A DNA stretch of 64,000 bases from Paenibacillus glycinis (GCF_009909185.1 NZ_JAAAMV010000023.1:163171-227170); one strand, 5' to 3'. Counted from the first letter of the stretch, positions 17,862 to 26,339 are shown. Notes: generated by a model not told the origin, from the letters alone. A program made the numbers and translations.

Positions 17862-17879
17862 GACCCGGTTCCCCGGGTC
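17862..17879 (-). terminator. Intrinsic terminator after ychF
   Basis: GACCCGG-GGAA-CCGGGTC followed by TTTTGTTC on the minus strand, about 30 bases after the ychF stop. Confidence 0.8.
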
Positions 17880-17908
17880 CTGTCGATCACGATTATCAAA
17901 ACGAATCC

Positions 17909-19009
17909 TTACACGTTGAAACGGAAATGCATGACGTCGCCGTCCTGCACGATGTATTCCTTGCCCTCGAGGCGAAGCTGCCCGCGCTCTTTGGCCGCGT
18001 TCATCGAGCCCGCCGCCATCAGATCGTCGTACGACACCACTTCCGCGCGGATGAAGCCGCGTTCGAAATCCGTATGGATGACGCCGGCCGCCTGCGGCGC
18101 CTTCATGCCCTTGCGGATCGTCCAAGCGCGCACTTCCTGCACGCCGGCCGTGAAGTACGTGTACAGGCCAAGGAGCTTGTAAGCCGCGCGAATAAGGCGA
18201 TTCAAGCCGGACTCCGTGAGACCGAGCTCTTCGAGGAACATGTCCTTGTCTTCGCCTTCCAGCTCGGCGATCTCGGACTCCACCTTCGCGCTGATCGGCA
18301 CGACTTCCGCGCCTTCCGCTTTCGCGAATTCGCGGACGAGGTCCACGAAGCCGTTGCCGTCGGAGTTGGCCGCTTCCCCTTCGCTGACGTTCGCCGCGTA
18401 CAATACCGGCTTCATCGTAAGCAGGTGAAGATCGCGAATGAGCGCCTGCTCTTCGTCGGAGAGGTCCAGGCTGCGCGCCGGCATGTCGTTGTACAGCGCT
18501 TCTTTGACGCGCTCCAGCGTTTCCACCTCTTGGGCTACTTTCTTGTCGCCGCCCTTGAGGTTTTTGCGGGAACGCTCGATTTTGCGGTCCACCGAGTCGA
18601 TATCCGCCAGGATCAGCTCGAGGTTAATCGTGTTGATATCGCCGATCGGATCCACTTTGCCCGAGACATGCGTGATGTTGTCGTCCTGGAAGCAGCGCAC
18701 CACGTGCACGATCGCGTCGACCTCGCGGATATGCGCCAGGAACTTGTTGCCGAGGCCCTCGCCCTTGCTCGCGCCTTTCACGATGCCCGCGATATCGATG
18801 AATTCGAACGCCGTCGGCACCGTTTTGTTCGGCACCACCAGCTCCGTCAATTTATCCAAACGCTCATCCGGCACCTCGACGACCCCGACGTTCGGGTCGA
18901 TCGTGCAGAACGGATAGTTCGCGGACTCCGCGCCCGCTTGCGTAATTGCGTTAAACAGCGTCGACTTGCCCACGTTCGGCAAACCTACGATTCCAGCCTT
19001 CAAAGCCAT
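17909..19009 (-). CDS. ychF: Redox-regulated P-loop ATPase YchF (OLA1 family)
   Basis: 366 residues. Walker A is [15 protein letters not shown] at residues 8-22, and the G2/G3-like segments [16 protein letters not shown] and [22 protein letters not shown] are present. The C-terminal TGS domain ends MHFRFNV. The protein binds ATP more readily than GTP, associates with ribosomes and 70S stress responses (family knowledge). I start at the ATG at 19009 (MALKAGIVG); a start three codons earlier is possible. It is a single-gene unit with its own terminator. Confidence 0.96.
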   Translation of the reverse strand: MALKAGIVGLPNVGKSTLFNAITQAGAESANYPFCTIDPNVGVVEVPDERLDKLTELVVPNKTVPTAFEFIDIAGIVKGASKGEGLGNKFLAHIREVDAIVHVVRCFQDDNITHVSGKVDPIGDINTINLELILADIDSVDRKIERSRKNLKGGDKKVAQEVETLERVKEALYNDMPARSLDLSDEEQALIRDLHLLTMKPVLYAANVSEGEAANSDGNGFVDLVREFAKAEGAEVVPISAKVESEIAELEGEDKDMFLEELGLTESGLNRLIRAAYKLLGLYTYFTAGVQEVRAWTIRKGMKAPQAAGVIHTDFERGFIRAEVVSYDDLMAAGSMNAAKERGQLRLEGKEYIVQDGDVMHFRFNV

Positions 19010-19150
19010 GCCGTACACCCCTGTTCCGTATTAAACAATCTCACGCCATTATACCCGAAGCATGGCCGGATGGAAAGAAGGTTTGCCTGGGAGAACGGGG
19101 ATCCGGGCCGGAACTTTCCGAACGGCAGCGCCCGTTTTTCTTTGATCGGC

Positions 19151-19882
19151 TCACATGAACAGCTTGGAAAGCAGCGCCACGATAATCACGTAAACGGCGA
19201 TGCTGCTCCCGATGAAAGAGAACCGGCGCTCCCTGGACACTCGGGCGATCTCCAAGCCCGCGAGCAGGTTCATGGCCAGCGCCGACAGCAGCACGATGGA
19301 TAGCGCCGCGAAGGAAAGGCCCATATTGACGAAAGCCAGCATCCCGGCCACGACGAAGCCGGCCGCGAACGTATATTGCGCGCCGCCGACGTAGGTCGCC
19401 AGCTCCCGGACCGAGAGCTTCCGGCCGCCCTGCCAGCTGCCGACGAGCCACAGCGTTGTCAGCAGCGACGCGAGCGAGATCACCGCGAGCACGAACAGCC
19501 TTCCGGTCAGCATGGAGCCGATCGTTCCGGACGTATCCCAGACATCCGTCAAGCCGCCGAAGCCGCCAAACCATCCTCCGAACAGCGAATCGATCTTCTT
19601 GCCGATCATCCAGACCCAGATCATAAAGCCGAGGATCGACGCGACCAGGCCGATCGCCCCGTAGATCCAATCCTTGCCCGGCTGCAGATTTTCGGCATGC
19701 TGCGGATTGCGGACCAGGGCCAGCATTCGATGGACATCCACCTTGAACGCGGCGGCTCCAGGCAAGCCCGGGTTGCCGCGATTGCGCGCCGAACCGAACC
19801 CGGCCGATGCCGCAGCCGTCTCTTGGCAGGCGTGCACCTCGCCATCGATCGTTTCCTGGCCGCATTGCATGCAATAATTCAT
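19151..19882 (-). CDS. Zinc-ribbon membrane protein of unknown function
   Basis: 243 residues. It begins MNYCMQCGQETIDGEVHACQ, a short zinc-ribbon-like CxxC...C cluster, then a linker and five or so hydrophobic helices from about residue 73. Gly-rich GGWFGGFGGLTD and an internal SVRELATYVGGAQYTFAAGF are seen. The layout resembles Yip1/YIP1-like zinc-ribbon proteins of Bacillota, but I do not recognise a specific function. GGAGG lies upstream of the ATG. It is a monocistronic gene, with a plus-strand small gene starting about 230 bases upstream. Confidence 0.75.
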   Translation of the reverse strand: MNYCMQCGQETIDGEVHACQETAAASAGFGSARNRGNPGLPGAAAFKVDVHRMLALVRNPQHAENLQPGKDWIYGAIGLVASILGFMIWVWMIGKKIDSLFGGWFGGFGGLTDVWDTSGTIGSMLTGRLFVLAVISLASLLTTLWLVGSWQGGRKLSVRELATYVGGAQYTFAAGFVVAGMLAFVNMGLSFAALSIVLLSALAMNLLAGLEIARVSRERRFSFIGSSIAVYVIIVALLSKLFM

Positions 19883-20113
19883 CGTTAATAAGCCTCCGAT
19901 TCGTTCATAGTCGTGATGTCTTAGTAAAAATTGCCATGATTAGACATTGAAGCCCATTATAACGAATCGAAAATGTCGAAGTATGTCGCATCCTGCAGCC
20001 ATACGCACTTTTTACAATCGCTGCCATGAGCGGCGGACAGTAACGGCCGTCCCGCGCCTCCGCATGCGCCCCGCTCAACGCGCGCATACTATTTCCCGGA
20101 GGTGATTGTCGGC

Positions 20114-20260
20114 ATGGAAAACCAAACCCACGAAGGCAACTACAAGGGCACGACCCGCATGAAGGCGAAAAACCAGGATATGGCGTTCGTCAACGACGTC
20201 CTCGAGGATGCCAAATCCGTCACCAACTACAGCAGCGTAAAAAAGAAGACGGATAAGTAA
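20114..20260 (+). CDS. Small hydrophilic protein (48 residues), unknown function
   Basis: GGAGGTGATTGTCGGC precedes ATG, giving a 48-residue lysine-rich product starting MENQTHEGNYKGTTRMKAKN and ending SSVKKKTDK. A strong terminator lies 38 bases after the stop. The ribosome site and terminator make it a credible gene. There are no cysteines, no signal and no hydrophobic stretch. It could be a small spore- or stress-type protein of the Paenibacillaceae, but nothing in the sequence proves this. Confidence 0.72.
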   Translation: MENQTHEGNYKGTTRMKAKNQDMAFVNDVLEDAKSVTNYSSVKKKTDK

Positions 20261-20297
20261 ACAAGCCGGCGCCCGGCGGGTTATCCGCGAAAAAGGC

Positions 20298-20331
20298 GAA
20301 TCCCATCCCTGTCGCGACAGGGATGGGATTC
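20298..20331. terminator. Perfect 17-bp palindromic terminator
   Basis: GAATCCCATCCCTGTCG pairs with its exact complement with no spacer, so the last few pairs must open as the loop. AAAAAGG on one side and CCTTTTT on the other let it work in both directions. Confidence 0.9.
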
Positions 20332-20382
20332 GTCCTTTTTATTGCGCTGCGTGCGTTAAAGCAAACATTGATTAATGCATAA

Positions 20383-20663
20383 GCAGTAACGTTCGCGTTC
20401 TTGTTCAGCATCGTGCGAAACGAAACTTCGGCGGCGGAACGAGCGCCCGATCCGGATCTTGCGCTTCGGTCCGGGGCGGTATCCAACAGCTTCGTGTCCC
20501 TGCATCGCTGTATCGCCTTTCCTCCGAGAGCTCCGACGTTGCCCGCTCCATGGATCTGCCGCTGCTCTCCCACGACGAGCCTAAAGGACGTCTTGTCAGG
20601 TCTCCGGAACCTATGGACTCCTTTTCTCGCCGCTCTTGCTCCCCTTGCTCGCAACGTTACTGC
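20383..20663. other. Non-coding segment bounded by an 11-bp perfect inverted repeat; candidate structured RNA
   Basis: GCAGTAACGTT (20383-20393) and AACGTTACTGC (20653-20663) are exact inverted copies. Read on the minus strand, several internal stems fit between them: AAAGGA-GTC/GAC-G-TCCTTT enclosing AGGT/ACCT, GAGAGC/GCTCTC, GGCG-CAGC/GCTG-CGCC, and GCCC-CGGA/TCCG-GGGC. The right arm overlaps the end of the MerR gene. I do not recognise an RNA family and see no convincing protein. It could also be a small terminal-repeat element, although no target duplication is visible. Confidence 0.4.
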
Positions 20664-21430
20664 CCATTCCCCGCCGCGCCGGTATAAATATGGACCGCAT
20701 CCCTCAGGAACTCGGCCGTTCCCGGCTGCTTCGCGTCGTAATACGCCTTGAACCGCTCGTCGTCGACGTACATCTGCGCCAAATTCGCGTGCGCTTCCTT
20801 GCTGTAGGCATCCCAGTGGAAGGTCAGCCATTGCCGGTGCAGGTCCGCCGCCCTCTGCGCGAGTTGGCCCGCCGGATCGCCGGTCTCGAACGCTTCCGCG
20901 AGCGTATCCGTCACTTCCTGCGTCAGCCGGTTCAACCGCTCATGCTCCTCCTGCGTCATGCCTTTCAGCTTCGCGTTGGATTTGTTCACGGCCTCGTCGC
21001 CGTATTTCTCCCGCGCTTCCTTGCCGTACCGCTGCTCGTTCTCGTCGATCATCCGCTGCTTGAAGCCCTCGAATTTCGCTTGATCGCTCATTTCCGTTCT
21101 CCCTTCGGCCGATGCGATCGTCGTCTCCACGTTCGCGATAAGCGCATCGAGCTGTTTTCGTTTAGCGAGAAGCTGTTCCCGGTGCCGGAGCAGAGCCGCC
21201 GCGCCGTCGAAGGACGGATCGGTCACGATCGCCCTGATGCTGTCCAAGCTCACGCCAAGCTCCCGGTAGAACAGGATCTGCTGCAGCTTGTCGACCTCCG
21301 CCTGCCCGTAGATCCGGTAGCCGGACGAATTGGTCCTGGCCGGCTTCAGGATGCCGATCTCGTCGTAGAACCGCAGCGTCCGCGTGCTGATTCCCGCGAG
21401 CCTGCCCAGCTTTTGCACGGTGTATTCCAT
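20657..21430 (-). CDS. MerR-family regulator with TipAS-type effector domain
   Basis: 257 residues. The N-terminal MerR helix-turn-helix reads YTVQKLGRLAGISTRTLRFYDEIGILKP, with the wing GYRIYGQAEVDKL, followed by a long coiled coil to about residue 110. The C-terminal half (YGKEAREKYGDEAVNKSNAKLKG ... YVDDERFKAYYD) is the helical TipAS domain that binds thiopeptides or other amphipathic drugs in TipA and its relatives. GGAGGCGAAGAAC precedes the ATG. Targets are unknown; no multidrug gene is adjacent. Confidence 0.93.
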   Translation of the reverse strand: MEYTVQKLGRLAGISTRTLRFYDEIGILKPARTNSSGYRIYGQAEVDKLQQILFYRELGVSLDSIRAIVTDPSFDGAAALLRHREQLLAKRKQLDALIANVETTIASAEGRTEMSDQAKFEGFKQRMIDENEQRYGKEAREKYGDEAVNKSNAKLKGMTQEEHERLNRLTQEVTDTLAEAFETGDPAGQLAQRAADLHRQWLTFHWDAYSKEAHANLAQMYVDDERFKAYYDAKQPGTAEFLRDAVHIYTGAAGNGQ

Positions 21431-21610
21431 GTTCTTCGCCTCCCGACAACCTCACTCTACACCTTTACGTTACGTGAATGTCAAATCGATCTTGCGTGGA
21501 AAATAAATCCGGCATTCGCCGCCTGCGACCGGCCTGCCGCCGCAGCGAATGGGCAAACCAAAGACCCGGCGCATCCCCTGCGCCGGGTCGCGTACTTATA
21601 GCCGAACTCC

Positions 21611-22846
21611 TTATACCCACGCGTCATTCGAGTAGCCGCGTTGTTCCCAATACCCGATATGGTCGCCGTCGATCAGCTCGATGCGGTTCAGCCACTTCAC
21701 GGACTTGTACGTGTACATCTTCGGCACGACGAGCCGCACGGGTCCGCCGAGGTCGCTCGGAATCGGCTTGCCGTCGTGCATGACGGCGACGAGGATGTCG
21801 TCCATGTTCGCCTGCTCCAGCGTGAGCGCATCCGTATACACGCCGTCGCCGGAGTAGAATTTGACCGTCTTCGCGCCCGGCTGAACGCCCGCCATCGCGA
21901 GAAAATCCTTGAGCTTGATGCCTTCCCAGGTGTTGTTGTACACCGACCAGCCCGTCACGCAGTGAAAATCGCTCACCTGCACCTCGCGCTTGAGCGCCAC
22001 GAACTGTTCCCAGTTCCACTGCAGCTTCTTGTTCACCAGGCCGTCCACCTTGAACGAGAACGTGCTGTTGTCGAATTTCGGAATCGGCGTGACCGTGTAG
22101 ATCCGGAACGACCCTTTGCTGCCGCCCCCGATCGGCGGCATGGAAGCCGGCAGCGGCGCGGGAGCCGGAAACAGCTTGTTGGCGTCCGTCGCGACCGCCG
22201 CGTCGTAATCCGTGCCGGCGCTCAGCTGATTGCCGAGCCATTGCAGAAAGGACGGCCCCACCGTGATGGCGATCCCGGCGCCTATGGCCGTCTTGATGAA
22301 GCTGCTGCGCGACATGACGGCCGCGGGATTCGAAGCGGGATGCGGCGTGACGCCCTCGCCGTCCCGGCCCGTCTTCACGGTACGGCGATGCGGTTCCTTG
22401 AGCCATTTGAGCCGCGTGACGGAATGATAGATGATATACGGCAGGCCGACCCAGGTCAGCAGATCATGCACGACCAGCGCGTTGTTCGACCATAGCGGTC
22501 CGACGGCCCTGAATTGCCAAAGCAGCAAACCCGAGAGCAGCCAGCCGACGAGCAGCGCCAGCACGATGATCACGTTGACCCGCTGCGCCGTCTTCCCCCG
22601 CAGCTGCTTCCAATGCTTGCCGGCCAGCAGCAAGTAATACACGACCGGCACGAGCGATGCAATCCCCACGACGATATGTATGTAGCGGATAACCACGCGG
22701 CCTTCGCCAAGAATGCCCCGCCACAACCCTTGGAACAATATCAGCCCCGTAAACGCCAGCACGACGACAATCCAACCGTTCCACGTATGCAGGCTCGCCA
22801 ATTTCTTGCCGTAGCCTTTCCTCACCTTCTGCAGCCACTCCGCCAC
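21611..22846 (-). CDS. Membrane-anchored sulfite-oxidase-type molybdopterin oxidoreductase
   Basis: 411 residues from a GTG with AAAGGAGG 8 bases upstream. The N-terminal 170 residues hold four hydrophobic helices with conserved-looking His (ASLHTWNGWI, YIHIVVGI, VVHDLLTW), resembling a cytochrome b561-like haem anchor. A second region begins RSSFIKTAIGAGIAITVG and leads into the catalytic fold, where DFHCVTGWSVYNNTWEGI supplies the molybdenum-ligating Cys (near 290). The end is KWLNRIELIDGDHIGYWE. It resembles an MsrP/YedY-type enzyme fused to its membrane electron donor; the substrate is unknown. It would need molybdopterin; mobA is elsewhere in the window. Confidence 0.88.
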   Translation of the reverse strand: MAEWLQKVRKGYGKKLASLHTWNGWIVVVLAFTGLILFQGLWRGILGEGRVVIRYIHIVVGIASLVPVVYYLLLAGKHWKQLRGKTAQRVNVIIVLALLVGWLLSGLLLWQFRAVGPLWSNNALVVHDLLTWVGLPYIIYHSVTRLKWLKEPHRRTVKTGRDGEGVTPHPASNPAAVMSRSSFIKTAIGAGIAITVGPSFLQWLGNQLSAGTDYDAAVATDANKLFPAPAPLPASMPPIGGGSKGSFRIYTVTPIPKFDNSTFSFKVDGLVNKKLQWNWEQFVALKREVQVSDFHCVTGWSVYNNTWEGIKLKDFLAMAGVQPGAKTVKFYSGDGVYTDALTLEQANMDDILVAVMHDGKPIPSDLGGPVRLVVPKMYTYKSVKWLNRIELIDGDHIGYWEQRGYSNDAWV

Positions 22847-22975
22847 CGGATCGGCCTCCTTTTCCGCGCATTCGCGTCCGCATGACTTTCCCTGCTTATT
22901 GTAACGTCGGGAACCACCTATTCGGTTCGATGTCTCGTTCAATTATCTTTAGTATACCGCTTAGCGCATCAATTC

Positions 22976-23190
22976 GCGAAGCAGACGAGGGACCCGCGCG
23001 AAGCGCAATCACTCACGCGAAGCAGACGAGGAATCCGAGGCGGCGCGAGCGCAAGCGCGAAGCGCCATCACTCCGCGAAGCAGACGAGGGAACCAAGGCG
23101 GCGCGAGCGCAAGCGCGAAGCGCCATCCCTCCGCGAAGCAGACGAGGGAACCAAGGCGGCGCGAGCGCAAGCGCGAAGCGCAATCATTCA
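22976..23190. repeat. Tandem array: one 41-bp and three 58-bp units
   Basis: GCGAAGCAGACGAGG recurs at 22976, 23017, 23075 and 23133. Units 2-4 are 58 bp and almost identical, each containing GGCGGCGCGAGCGCAAGCGC, which can fold back through GCGC and GGCG/CGCC pairs; unit 1 lacks about 17 bp of that part. The array lies just upstream of the molybdopterin oxidoreductase gene, whose possible -10 (TATACT on the minus strand, 22951-22956) follows it directly. Confidence 0.9.
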
Positions 23191-23225
23191 TGCGCAGCGC
23201 AAGCGAAGCCGGCCCAAATAAAAAC

Positions 23226-23290
23226 GGGGCGAGACGAAGGAGAGCGACCTTGGTGTGAAACACCACGGAAGCGCTCATTCGTCTCGCCCC
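23226..23290 (-). terminator. Structured terminator hairpin, copy A of a two-copy motif
   Basis: A 13-bp outer stem GGGGCGAGACGAA/TTCGTCTCGCCCC encloses GAGCG/CGCTC and then GGTGT-GAA-ACACC. On the minus strand it is followed by GTTTTTATTT, so it can terminate trxA transcripts. The inner part GACCTTGGTG...CACCACGGAAG closely matches copy B at 23364. Confidence 0.75.
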
Positions 23291-23363
23291 GAGTCCCGGG
23301 CCGGCAAGCTGCTCTACCCAGAGGGGGAGGGGGCAATGCCCCACATGTATTTCTGCCGCGCAG

Positions 23364-23421
23364 GTTTTGCGAATGGGAACGACTTTGGTGCGGAGCACCA
23401 CGGGAGAGCCCATCGCAAAAC
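23364..23421. other. Structured hairpin, copy B of the same motif, directly after trxA
   Basis: Outer stem GTTTTGCGA/TCGCAAAAC, middle stem TGGG/CCCA, inner hairpin GGTGC-GGA-GCACC. The internal loop GAC-YTT / ACGG-RAG is shared with copy A while stem bases differ, which suggests selection on structure. It begins 8 bases beyond the trxA stop. Confidence 0.6.
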
Positions 23422-23428
23422 CGGAGCA

Positions 23429-23740
23429 TTAGATTTGGTTTTGGATTTTGTTTTTCAACGCGTCCTTCGACTGCAAGCCGACCATTTTGTCGACGGGCTG
23501 TCCGTCTTTGAAGACGATCAGCGTAGGGATGGACATGACGCCGAATTGGGATGCCAGTTCAGGCTCCTCGTCGACGTTGATTTTGCCGATCGTCGCCGTG
23601 CCGGAAAGCTCGGTCGACAGCTCGTCAACGATAGGAAGCTGCATTTTGCAAGGTCCGCACCACGGAGCCCAGAAATCCACGAGCGTTACGCCGCTCTCGA
23701 TGCTTTGGTTAAAGTTATCTTTCGTCAATACTTGTGTCAT
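23429..23740 (-). CDS. trxA: Thioredoxin
   Basis: 103 residues from an ATG with AGAGGATG upstream. The active site WCGPCKM lies near residue 28, and the cis-proline loop MSIPTLIVFKDG near 72 is present. It is a small cytoplasmic disulfide reductase supplied by thioredoxin reductase. A TTG two codons upstream is a weaker alternative start. Two unusual structured hairpins follow the gene. The next upstream gene, 85 bases away in the same direction, is an Rrf2 regulator. Confidence 0.97.
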   Translation of the reverse strand: MTQVLTKDNFNQSIESGVTLVDFWAPWCGPCKMQLPIVDELSTELSGTATIGKINVDEEPELASQFGVMSIPTLIVFKDGQPVDKMVGLQSKDALKNKIQNQI

Positions 23741-23825
23741 GGTCAATCATCCTCTCTACAATAAGTTCGATGCTATGGGAAGGGGGGGAACCCGTCTCAC
23801 CAAAAAAGGGACTCGGCGACGGCAG

Positions 23826-24251
23826 CTAACAATCGCTGCACTCCTTGATCTGGCCCAAAACGTCGGAAATCGTAATTCCGCCGAAATAAGCCTCCAACTG
23901 CTTCTCCGCCCTGCAGAAAATCCCGTCCATGACTTCCCGCATGTTGGAACCGACGACGCAATCCATGTCCGGATCGCCCGAGCACCAGCTCGGAATAACG
24001 GAGCCCTGCGCCATGAGCCGATAGATATCGGCCAAATTGACGACCGCCGGATCGAGCGTCAGCCGGTATCCGCCGCCCGCGCCTTCGCGCGTATCGACGT
24101 AACCGCCGCGTCTCAGACAGCTCATTACTTTGCGGATACGGGCCGGATTGGTGGAAACATTCTCGGCGATGGCCTCACTGGGCGCCATGCGCTCCGGCAA
24201 ATAAGCCAAGTAAACTAAACTGTGGACGGCAATCGTGAATTCGCTGTTCAT
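23826..24251 (-). CDS. Rrf2-family transcriptional regulator
   Basis: 141 residues from MNSEFTIAVHSLVYLAYLP. The winged helix shows SEAIAENVSTNPARIRKVMSCLRRGGYVDTREGAGGGYRLT, then a C-terminal helix. Cysteines cluster at WCSGDPDMDC near 103-112 and at the C-terminus (KECSDC). These differ from the [2Fe-2S] pattern of NsrR/IscR, so a thiol switch is plausible. A consensus promoter overlaps a strong inverted repeat directly upstream, so it is likely autoregulated. trxA follows in the same direction; joint thiol-stress function is inference. Confidence 0.9.
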   Translation of the reverse strand: MNSEFTIAVHSLVYLAYLPERMAPSEAIAENVSTNPARIRKVMSCLRRGGYVDTREGAGGGYRLTLDPAVVNLADIYRLMAQGSVIPSWCSGDPDMDCVVGSNMREVMDGIFCRAEKQLEAYFGGITISDVLGQIKECSDC

Positions 24252-24273
24252 GGTTAACGGCACCCCGCTTTGT

Positions 24274-24308
24274 ACTGTAATCATATCAGTTACAGTTGAA
24301 ACTGTCAA
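24274..24308 (-). promoter_or_regulatory. Consensus promoter with overlapping operator for the Rrf2 gene
   Basis: On the minus strand TTGACA (24303-24308), 17 bases, TATGAT (24280-24285). ACTGTAA-N9-TTACAGT (24274-24296) is a perfect 7-bp inverted repeat covering the -10. This is the expected geometry for repression by the gene's own product. Confidence 0.85.
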
Positions 24309-24347
24309 CGGCGGTTACCCTTTTATTTTGCAATAAAAACGAAAAGG

Positions 24348-25238
24348 CTATTCAAGCTCGAACAGCTTGAGCTGCTCCGGTTCATCCGGCGGCGGCGCAA
24401 GCGCGAAGGAGCCCCGCGGCGGCAGCTGGCCGAGCATGGCCATCAGCTGCAGGGCATTGTCGGCCGCGTCCCCGCCGGAATTGTTGTTGAACAGCACGCA
24501 AAGCTCGTCCGACAACCGCTCGAGACGCCGCAGGCGCGCAGCCCAATCCGCAAGCTCCGTCTCGTTGTACCGGTACAGGTAGCGCACGTCCCGCCAATTC
24601 GGCTGGCCCGCCGACACCCAGCCCTCCGCGTTGCGGCCGTGCAGCCGCACGATCGTCATGCCGTCGTCCGTCGCCGCCTCCACGATCGGAATCGATCCGT
24701 CCCCCGCTTGCGGTTCGTCGCAGACGGTATGAATCCACCCCTCCCTGCGGACAAACGCAAGCGTCTTCGCGCGCATGTCGTCCGAATACCAGCTCCGGTG
24801 GCGGAATTCCAGCGCGCACGGCACGTCGCCCATCCGCGCCTTCGCGGCTCTAAGCGTCTCGACGTTGCGGCGAACGCAATTGAACCACGGCGGGTATTGG
24901 AACAAGACGGCGAGCAATTTCCCGGCCGCGCGGATCGGCGCGATGGCTTCCAAAAAAGCCGCGAACATCGCATCGTCGTTCTCGAACGGCCGGCGCTCGC
25001 GCCCTCCGCGGTCATGGCCGGTCATGCCCTGGTACGCCTTGACCACGAACCGGAATCCCGGCGGCGTCTCGCTAGCCCACTTCTCCATAATATGCGGCGC
25101 TTGGATCGCATAGAAACTGCTGTCTACCTCTACTACCCGAAACCATTGCGCGTAAATCGGCAGCTTGCCGCGCGAAGCGCCCGCCTCCCGGTACAGCTCG
25201 GAATGGTCGCCCCAGCCGCATAACCCGATATCGATCAT
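24348..25238 (-). CDS. DUF72 (YecE-like) family protein
   Basis: 296 residues. The family opening IDIGLCGWGDHSELY and the later VEVDSSFYAIQAPHIMEKWASETPPGFRFVVKAY are diagnostic of the DUF72 TIM-barrel-like proteins; ALEFRHRSW and TIVRLHGRN are further conserved points. It is predicted cytoplasmic. No reaction is firmly assigned to the family. AAGGAGGCGTGAGGC precedes the ATG. Monocistronic as far as can be seen. Confidence 0.92.
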   Translation of the reverse strand: MIDIGLCGWGDHSELYREAGASRGKLPIYAQWFRVVEVDSSFYAIQAPHIMEKWASETPPGFRFVVKAYQGMTGHDRGGRERRPFENDDAMFAAFLEAIAPIRAAGKLLAVLFQYPPWFNCVRRNVETLRAAKARMGDVPCALEFRHRSWYSDDMRAKTLAFVRREGWIHTVCDEPQAGDGSIPIVEAATDDGMTIVRLHGRNAEGWVSAGQPNWRDVRYLYRYNETELADWAARLRRLERLSDELCVLFNNNSGGDAADNALQLMAMLGQLPPRGSFALAPPPDEPEQLKLFELE

Positions 25239-25371
25239 GCCTCACGCCTCCTTCGGCGGCCGCCCGCCTCCGCATCGTCTCCTTACCATTCTGCCTCGAT
25301 ACGGGTATATTCAACGCCTATCCAGCGAAACCTGCTGCGTGTTCTTCAAACGCCGGCTTGGTCCGCGAAAC

Positions 25372-26304
25372 CTAGCGCCCGGCTTGAATGCCGACTGGCG
25401 GGGCAGCGAACGATTCCCTTCCGCGCTCATGAAGCAGGAATTGGATGAAGGCGCGCACCTGCTTCGAGATCTGCTCCTCCTGCCGGTAGACAAGACAAAT
25501 ATGGCGGCGGTTCACATGCCGGGGCAGGTCGCGCATGACCAATTCGCCGGATTCCGCCTCCCGCAGCACGCTGCGCTTGGGCAGCACGCCGACGCCGATG
25601 TTGCATTTGACGGCTTCCTTGATCGTCTCGATCGCCCCGAGCTCCATGAAGGAGCTCCAGGTCAGGCCAAGACCCGCCGCCCACTCGTCCGTCAGCTTGC
25701 GCGACGTCGACCCGGCCTCATGCAGGAGGAACGTCTGCGGCTGCAGGTCCGCCGCGGTCAGCTCGGCGCGACGCGCGAGCGGATGGGCGGGCGACAGCAT
25801 CAGCTTCAGCTCGTCCTCCATCAGCTTCTCCATGACCAGGCCCTCGAGACGGTCCGACGGCAGCGATACGACGGCCGCGTCGATCTCGTATTTGCGAAGC
25901 ATCTCCAGCAGGCTGTCTGCCTTCTTGACGCTGAGCTGGATGCGCACGCGCGGATGAAGGCTGCCGAATTCCGCCATGTAGGGCGGCAGGAAGTAGGTAG
26001 CAGGCGTATAGCTGGCGCCGAGCTTCAGCTTGCCCTCCCCCCGGTCCCGCCGCTCCTCCATCATCGACTCCACTTCCTCCATGAGCGCGACGATCCGCCT
26101 GGCGTAGGGCATCAAATCCGCGGCGTTCTCCGTCGGGAACAAGCTCCGCGACGGCTTATGGAACAGCTTCACGCCGAGCTCCTCCTCGAGCTTTCGGAGA
26201 TGAAAGCTGACCGTCGGCTGCTTTAAGCCCAGCTTCTCCGCCGCCTCCTGCAATGTCCCTCCGCTGCATACCTCCACGAATACCCGTAACTGCTGCACGT
26301 TCAC
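25372..26304 (-). CDS. LysR-family transcriptional regulator
   Basis: 310 residues. The N-terminal helix-turn-helix is MNVQQLRVFVEVCSGGTLQEAAEKLGLKQPTVSFHLRKLEEELG, and the effector-binding domain starts near residue 95 (GKLKLGASYTPATYFLPPYM). It is divergent from the binding-protein/ABC operon beginning at 26476, the standard arrangement for a LysR activator and its target. The intergenic region holds an ATAGAT-N3-ATCTAT palindrome. The inducer is presumably the imported compound; it cannot be named. Confidence 0.93.
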   Translation of the reverse strand: MNVQQLRVFVEVCSGGTLQEAAEKLGLKQPTVSFHLRKLEEELGVKLFHKPSRSLFPTENAADLMPYARRIVALMEEVESMMEERRDRGEGKLKLGASYTPATYFLPPYMAEFGSLHPRVRIQLSVKKADSLLEMLRKYEIDAAVVSLPSDRLEGLVMEKLMEDELKLMLSPAHPLARRAELTAADLQPQTFLLHEAGSTSRKLTDEWAAGLGLTWSSFMELGAIETIKEAVKCNIGVGVLPKRSVLREAESGELVMRDLPRHVNRRHICLVYRQEEQISKQVRAFIQFLLHERGRESFAAPPVGIQAGR

Positions 26305-26339
26305 CTGCCGACCAGCCTCCTTCGCATTCTCTATTTCTG

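Noticed and set aside
20383..20663. SRP RNA, RNase P RNA or tmRNA
   Set aside because: Length is similar to Bacillus SRP RNA, but the conserved GGAAGGAAGCAG-type loop and the RNase P and tmRNA signature strings are absent.
22976..23190. Possible CRISPR array
   Set aside because: Units are repeated over their whole 58 bases with no variable spacers, and no cas genes are near.
22882..23511. Plus-strand ORF across the 58-bp repeats and the trxA end
   Set aside because: The translation is repeat-driven (Arg/Ala/Ser/Lys) and runs antisense into trxA. Non-coding repeats explain it better.
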